Source: Desulfuromonas sp.
Lineage (GTDB): Bacteria; Desulfobacterota; Desulfuromonadia; Desulfuromonadales; Trichloromonadaceae
Assembly: GCA_030145265.1 (NCBI GenBank)
Contig: JAQYWA010000059.1
Span: 1-9,337 of the forward strand
Direction of reading: 5' to 3'
Length of the DNA stretch: 9,337 bases
The notes beneath the pieces were generated by a model. The model was given only the letters and a program-made list of their open reading frames with translations, did not search any database and had not been told where the DNA came from. Both the position numbers and the translations under genes were made by a program. This document shows, piece by piece, positions 7,305 to 9,337 of this stretch (position 1 is its first letter; each line of letters opens with the position of its first letter).

Positions 7305-7431
7305 GATTTCCTCCAGATAAGTTCCCCGCCCGTAATGGTCGAATAGAGGGACGGCCCGTGTCAAGAATCGTTGCATCAACCAGTATACCTGCCAGACCGG
7401 CAGTGACTAGCTCCCCTAGATCGGATTCCAC
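7297..7431 (-). CDS. Putative 44-residue leader ORF between T-box and leuA
   Basis: I do not recognise this protein. A GTG at 7431-7429 is preceded, 5 bases upstream, by AAAGGAGGTG (7446-7437), a 10-base perfect complement to the usual 16S rRNA 3' tail and a stronger site than those of the neighbouring genes. The frame runs 44 codons and stops with TAA 8 bases inside leuA, in another frame, so it covers the leuA ribosome binding site. The product would have an acidic start, a hydrophobic stretch (ELVTAGLAGILVDATIL) and an R/G-rich tail. It has seven leucine codons (CTA twice, CTG twice, CTT once, TTA twice), but no run of them. The site starts immediately after the T-box terminator, so it is transcribed only on readthrough. 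It could be a coupling peptide that passes ribosomes to leuA, or a chance frame behind a ribosome standby site. Confidence 0.45.
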   Translation of the reverse strand: MESDLGELVTAGLAGILVDATILDTGRPSIRPLRAGNLSGGNHE

Positions 7432-7447
7432 GTGACCACCTCCTTTC

Positions 7448-7486
7448 AAAACAAAAAGCTCCCGCCCCATACAGGGGCGAGAGCTT
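7448..7486 (-). terminator. Intrinsic terminator of the leuA T-box
   Basis: Minus-strand arms AAGCTCTCGCCCC (7486-7474) and GGGGCGGGAGCTT (7468-7456) form a 13-bp stem with a single G-U pair and a 5-base loop, followed by TTTGTTTT (7455-7448). The CCCCT at 7477-7473, within the 5' arm and loop, can instead pair with AGGG of the T-box sequence. Terminator and antiterminator are therefore mutually exclusive, as expected for a T-box. Confidence 0.92.
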
Positions 7487-7700
7487 GCGCTTCGCGGTAC
7501 CACCCTGATTCGGCCTTAACGGCCCTTGCTTGTCCCTTTACGCAGGCTCACGGCACAAGCTAACTGCCATGACAACCGACAGCCTCACCAATGCGACTCC
7601 GAGGCGAGTTCAGCAGATTTCCGTACCGGCTCGCAGCAACCGCCGGCTCTCTAAAACGGAAAAAACCGCCTACTACTCCTCTTCAACGTCTTTAACGTAC
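7448..7700 (-). promoter_or_regulatory. Leucine-specific T-box riboswitch (leuA leader)
   Basis: All main T-box parts can be traced on the minus strand. Stem I: GAGG (7681-7678) pairs with CCTC (7604-7601); the specifier loop has AGTAGTA on one side and GAACTCG on the other; GGCGG/CTGCT (7670-7666 and 7616-7612) and TTTCCGT/ACGGAAA (7662-7656 and 7624-7618) continue the stem; then come the AGAGAG bulge (7652-7647) and the apical stem CCGGC/GCCGG (7646-7642 and 7630-7626). The aligned specifier codon is CTC, leucine (7608-7606). A short GGCC/GGCC stem (7524-7521 and 7515-7512) matches stem III. The signature AGGGTGGTACCGCG is at 7506-7493; its TGGT (7502-7499) complements the ACCA end expected of tRNA-Leu. 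Inferred action: uncharged tRNA-Leu stabilises the antiterminator and allows transcription into leuA; charged tRNA leads to termination at 7486-7448. Confidence 0.93.
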
Positions 7701-7711
7701 AGTGTCTATAC

Positions 7712-7741
7712 ACTAAAACAGAGTTAACGAGCCCCTGTCAA
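7712..7741 (-). promoter_or_regulatory. Predicted promoter of the T-box leader and leuA
   Basis: A perfect TTGACA (7741-7736) is followed after 18 bases by TTTAGT (7717-7712), which matches 4 of 6 positions of the -10 consensus. Transcription would start near 7705, about 15 to 25 bases before T-box stem I. A better-looking TATAGA (7710-7705) is too far from TTGACA (25 bases) to pair with it. Its place between psd and the T-box means leuA is transcribed separately from psd. Confidence 0.6.
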
Positions 7742-7834
7742 GCCGGTTATTACCCGGGGACACTGACAAAGGCATTTTTTCGACAACACCATACCCCATT
7801 TCGATGCTGCGGAATAATAACGCTGCCTGCCGAC

Positions 7835-7865
7835 AGAAAAAGAAACCTGAGCGGCAATACCAGGT
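7835..7865 (-). terminator. Weak candidate terminator after psd
   Basis: On the minus strand ACCTG (7865-7861) and CAGGT (7849-7845) can form a short 5-bp stem with an 11-base loop, followed by TTTCTTTTTCT. It lies about 50 bases beyond the psd stop. The stem is short, so this is tentative. The rest of 7742-7916 shows no gene; in particular no pssA or remnant of it. Confidence 0.3.
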
Positions 7866-7916
7866 ATGCTGGCTGGAGAAGATATGGCCCGACCTCCAAT
7901 CAGAAGGGCTCCATAG

Positions 7917-8561
7917 TCAGCGCAGATAGCCCAAAATGGTTTCGCCGGCAACCGTGCGATCACCAAGGCGCACTAGAATCTCGGAATCGGCGGGGAAATA
8001 GACATCCACCCGCGATCCGAAGCGGATCAGGCCGTAGCGCTGACCTTTTTCCAACAAGTCGCCAATGACCGGGTACGTGACGATCCGCCGGGCAATCAAC
8101 CCGGCAATCTGCACAAACAGCAGGCGTTTGCCGTTCGCCGCCTCAAGCAGGATTCCGCCCTGTTCGTTCTGCAGACTGGCCTTGTCGAAGGACGCGTTAA
8201 GGAACTTCCCCTTATGGTAGAACATGTCCACCACCTTGCCGCTGAAGGGTACGCGATTGACATGGACATTGAAAACCGACATGAAGATACTGACCTTGGT
8301 GGTCTCGCCCTTGAAATAGCGCTCTTCATTCACCTTGCCGACGAAAATGACCTTGCCGTCGGCCGGAGCGATCACGGCCTCTTCCTCCGCAGGAGTAACC
8401 CGTTCGGGGTTGCGGAAAAAATAAACGGCGAACAAGGTGAGAAGCAGCAGGATGACGGTCAGGCACTTCAAGCCAAGCAGGGCAAAGACCAGGGTAATAA
8501 AGGCGAATAGGGCAATGAAAGGATAACCTTCGACGGCCACCGGCTGATTTTTATTTTGCAT
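7917..8561 (-). CDS. psd: Phosphatidylserine decarboxylase proenzyme
   Basis: Converts phosphatidylserine to phosphatidylethanolamine at the inner membrane. The 214-residue product is of the short (Psd-A, archaeal-like) class, clearly shorter than the roughly 300-residue enteric enzyme. Two hydrophobic segments near residues 13-47 anchor it; then come FFRNPER (48-54), IAPADGKV (64-71), the NVHVNRVPFSG segment (98-108, with H100) and RFGSRVDVYFP (180-190). Self-cleavage is expected between G182 and S183, S183 becoming the pyruvoyl cofactor. I chose the ATG at 8561 because MQNKNQPVAVEGYPF fits the family start; an in-frame TTG 5 codons upstream (8576) has no better ribosome site. The phosphatidylserine synthase gene that often follows is missing here. 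The gene has its own candidate promoter in the 205-base gap after ilvN. Confidence 0.94.
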   Translation of the reverse strand: MQNKNQPVAVEGYPFIALFAFITLVFALLGLKCLTVILLLLTLFAVYFFRNPERVTPAEEEAVIAPADGKVIFVGKVNEERYFKGETTKVSIFMSVFNVHVNRVPFSGKVVDMFYHKGKFLNASFDKASLQNEQGGILLEAANGKRLLFVQIAGLIARRIVTYPVIGDLLEKGQRYGLIRFGSRVDVYFPADSEILVRLGDRTVAGETILGYLR

Positions 8562-8678
8562 GTGGGAATCTCGCAATTGGTCAATAAAGCCGGGCGGTTG
8601 AATAAGGGGCAGAAATGCCGGGTTTATCGATATTTTAGTTATTTATCGCCGCAGGCAGCGACTCGGAATGGACTATTT

Positions 8679-8707
8679 CTTATAACACAGCGGGCGAATC
8701 ATGCCAA
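8679..8707 (-). promoter_or_regulatory. Predicted sigma-70 promoter for psd
   Basis: On the minus strand TTGGCA (8707-8702) and TATAAG (8684-8679) are separated by exactly 17 bases; each matches 5 of 6 consensus positions. Transcription would start near 8672 and leave a leader of about 110 bases before the psd ATG. It lies in the ilvN-psd gap, in which no gene is seen. Confidence 0.55.
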
Positions 8708-8733
8708 CGCTTTTCCCTTGGCACAACCCGCCC
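8692..8733. repeat. Two-step hairpin in the ilvN-psd gap
   Basis: GGGCG/CGCCC (8692-8696 and 8729-8733) forms an outer stem and TGCCAA/TTGGCA (8702-8707 and 8718-8723) an inner stem, with a symmetrical 5+5 internal loop and a 10-base end loop. No T-run follows on the minus strand, so it is a poor terminator by itself. It starts 34 bases past the ilvN stop and its inner arm overlaps the -35 element of the predicted psd promoter. It could mark the end of the ilvBN message or act in mRNA stability. Confidence 0.45.
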
Positions 8734-8766
8734 ACTGTCTGTCTTTCAGTCTGAATCAGAAGAGAA

Positions 8767-9261
8767 TCAGGCGCCCTTCCAGCCTTTTGGCCCCCGGCCG
8801 AGAACCACCGGCCCGGAGCGGACCAGTTCCTTGATCCCCATCGGTCGCAGCAGTTCGACAATGGCATCGATCTTGGCCGGCGATCCGGTCACTTCGATGG
8901 TATAGGAACGCGGAGTCACATCGACGATCTTGCCGCGGAAGATGTCAACGATGCGCAGCACTTCGGCCCGGGTATTTTCTTCGGCAGTCACCTTGATCAT
9001 ACCCATTTCCCGCTCGACAAAATCCTGGCCGGTGAAATCAATGATCTTTATGGTATTGATCAACTTGTTGAGTTGCTTGGTGATCTGCTCAAGAATCTGA
9101 TCGTCGCCACTGGTGACGATGGTCATCCTAGAAATGGACTCGTCCAAGGTCGGAGCGACAGAGAGGCTCTCGATATTGAAGCCCCGCCCGGAAAAAAGTC
9201 CAATCACCCGGCTGAGCACCCCGAATTCATTTTCGACAAGTACGGAAATCGTATGTTTCAT
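8767..9261 (-). CDS. ilvN: Acetolactate synthase regulatory (small) subunit
   Basis: Small subunit of acetohydroxyacid synthase; it activates the catalytic subunit IlvB and confers feedback inhibition by valine. The 164-residue length is that of the IlvN/IlvH family. An N-terminal ACT domain (about 4-76) is clear from VENEFGVLSRVIGLFSGRGF (9-28) and NIESLSVAPT (29-38). The C-terminal domain (about 80-157) shows REMGMIKV (84-91), RAEVLRIVDIFRGKIVDV (98-115) and the ITG-like turn IEVTGSPAKIDA (122-133). The ATG has an AGGAG site about 9 bases upstream. It follows the ilvB stop by 42 bases on the same strand. ilvC, often the next gene in related genomes, is absent; a 205-base non-coding gap leads to psd. 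Confidence 0.96.
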   Translation of the reverse strand: MKHTISVLVENEFGVLSRVIGLFSGRGFNIESLSVAPTLDESISRMTIVTSGDDQILEQITKQLNKLINTIKIIDFTGQDFVEREMGMIKVTAEENTRAEVLRIVDIFRGKIVDVTPRSYTIEVTGSPAKIDAIVELLRPMGIKELVRSGPVVLGRGPKGWKGA

Positions 9262-9303
9262 ATCAGGAAATTCTCCTAAACACTATTCTTTCAGGGAGGC
9301 TTA

Positions 9304-9337
9304 TCAGGAAGCCAGTACCATTTCATTCAGACCGGCG
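9304..9337 (-). CDS. ilvB: Acetolactate synthase large subunit, C-terminal end (partial)
   Basis: Only the last 10 codons are inside the window: AGLNEMVLAS followed by TGA and a tandem TAA. The assignment rests mainly on position, directly upstream of ilvN on the same strand, and on a C-terminal -NEM- ending seen in many acetohydroxyacid synthase catalytic subunits. The rest of the gene lies beyond the right edge. Confidence 0.75.
   Translation of the reverse strand, partial: AGLNEMVLAS

Noticed and set aside
7297..7431. Classical leucine attenuator leader peptide
   Set aside because: There is no run of adjacent leucine codons and no terminator between this frame and leuA; the terminator lies upstream, within the T-box.
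7530..7727. 65-codon plus-strand frame across the T-box region
   Set aside because: It is the complement of a well-supported structured RNA and has no ribosome binding site.
8559..8576. TTG start for psd at 8576
   Set aside because: No ribosome site precedes the TTG, and the five extra residues (MRDSH) do not resemble the family start, whereas the ATG at 8561 does.
8689..8707. Sigma-54 promoter starting at TGGCA on the minus strand
   Set aside because: The required GC element at about -12 (TTGC-like) is absent at the right spacing; the sigma-70 reading with TATAAG at 17 bases fits better.

Overview
The window is a compact stretch of chromosome from a moderately GC-rich Gram-negative bacterium. 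It is most likely a member of the Desulfuromonadia (the Geobacter, Desulfuromonas and Pelobacter relatives). I infer this from gene order and protein style: an ilvB-ilvN ... psd ... leuA-leuC-leuD block on one strand, short (archaeal-type) LeuC and LeuD, a short Psd, and a T-box RNA in front of leuA. No mobile element, rRNA, tRNA or CRISPR array was seen.

Layout, left to right. Positions 1-179 are non-coding or unassigned and hold several nested inverted repeats. A rightward group follows at 180-3669: a DedA/PAP2 fusion membrane protein, then agmatine deiminase (aguA) and N-carbamoylputrescine amidase (aguB), which overlap by 4 bases. A perfect 20-bp palindrome at 3717-3759 is a bidirectional terminator between this group and the leftward genes. 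The minus strand then carries, read right to left, the last codons of ilvB, ilvN, psd, leuA, leuC and leuD.

How the genes work together. IlvB and IlvN form acetohydroxyacid synthase, which starts valine and leucine synthesis. LeuA makes 2-isopropylmalate and LeuC/LeuD isomerise it; leuB is not in the window. AguA and AguB turn agmatine into putrescine. Psd makes phosphatidylethanolamine. The DedA/PAP2 fusion probably acts on a membrane lipid phosphate, possibly in undecaprenyl-phosphate recycling.

The most informative non-coding part is 7297-7741. It holds a promoter, a complete T-box riboswitch with a CTC (leucine) specifier and a UGGU tRNA-end-binding sequence, an intrinsic terminator, and then an unexpected 44-codon open frame. 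That frame has a near-perfect Shine-Dalgarno sequence and runs 8 bases into leuA. A separate good promoter precedes leuC, and another precedes psd, so the block looks split into several transcription units instead of one operon. The ilvC and pssA genes that I remember sitting in this block in Geobacter are absent from the positions they would occupy.
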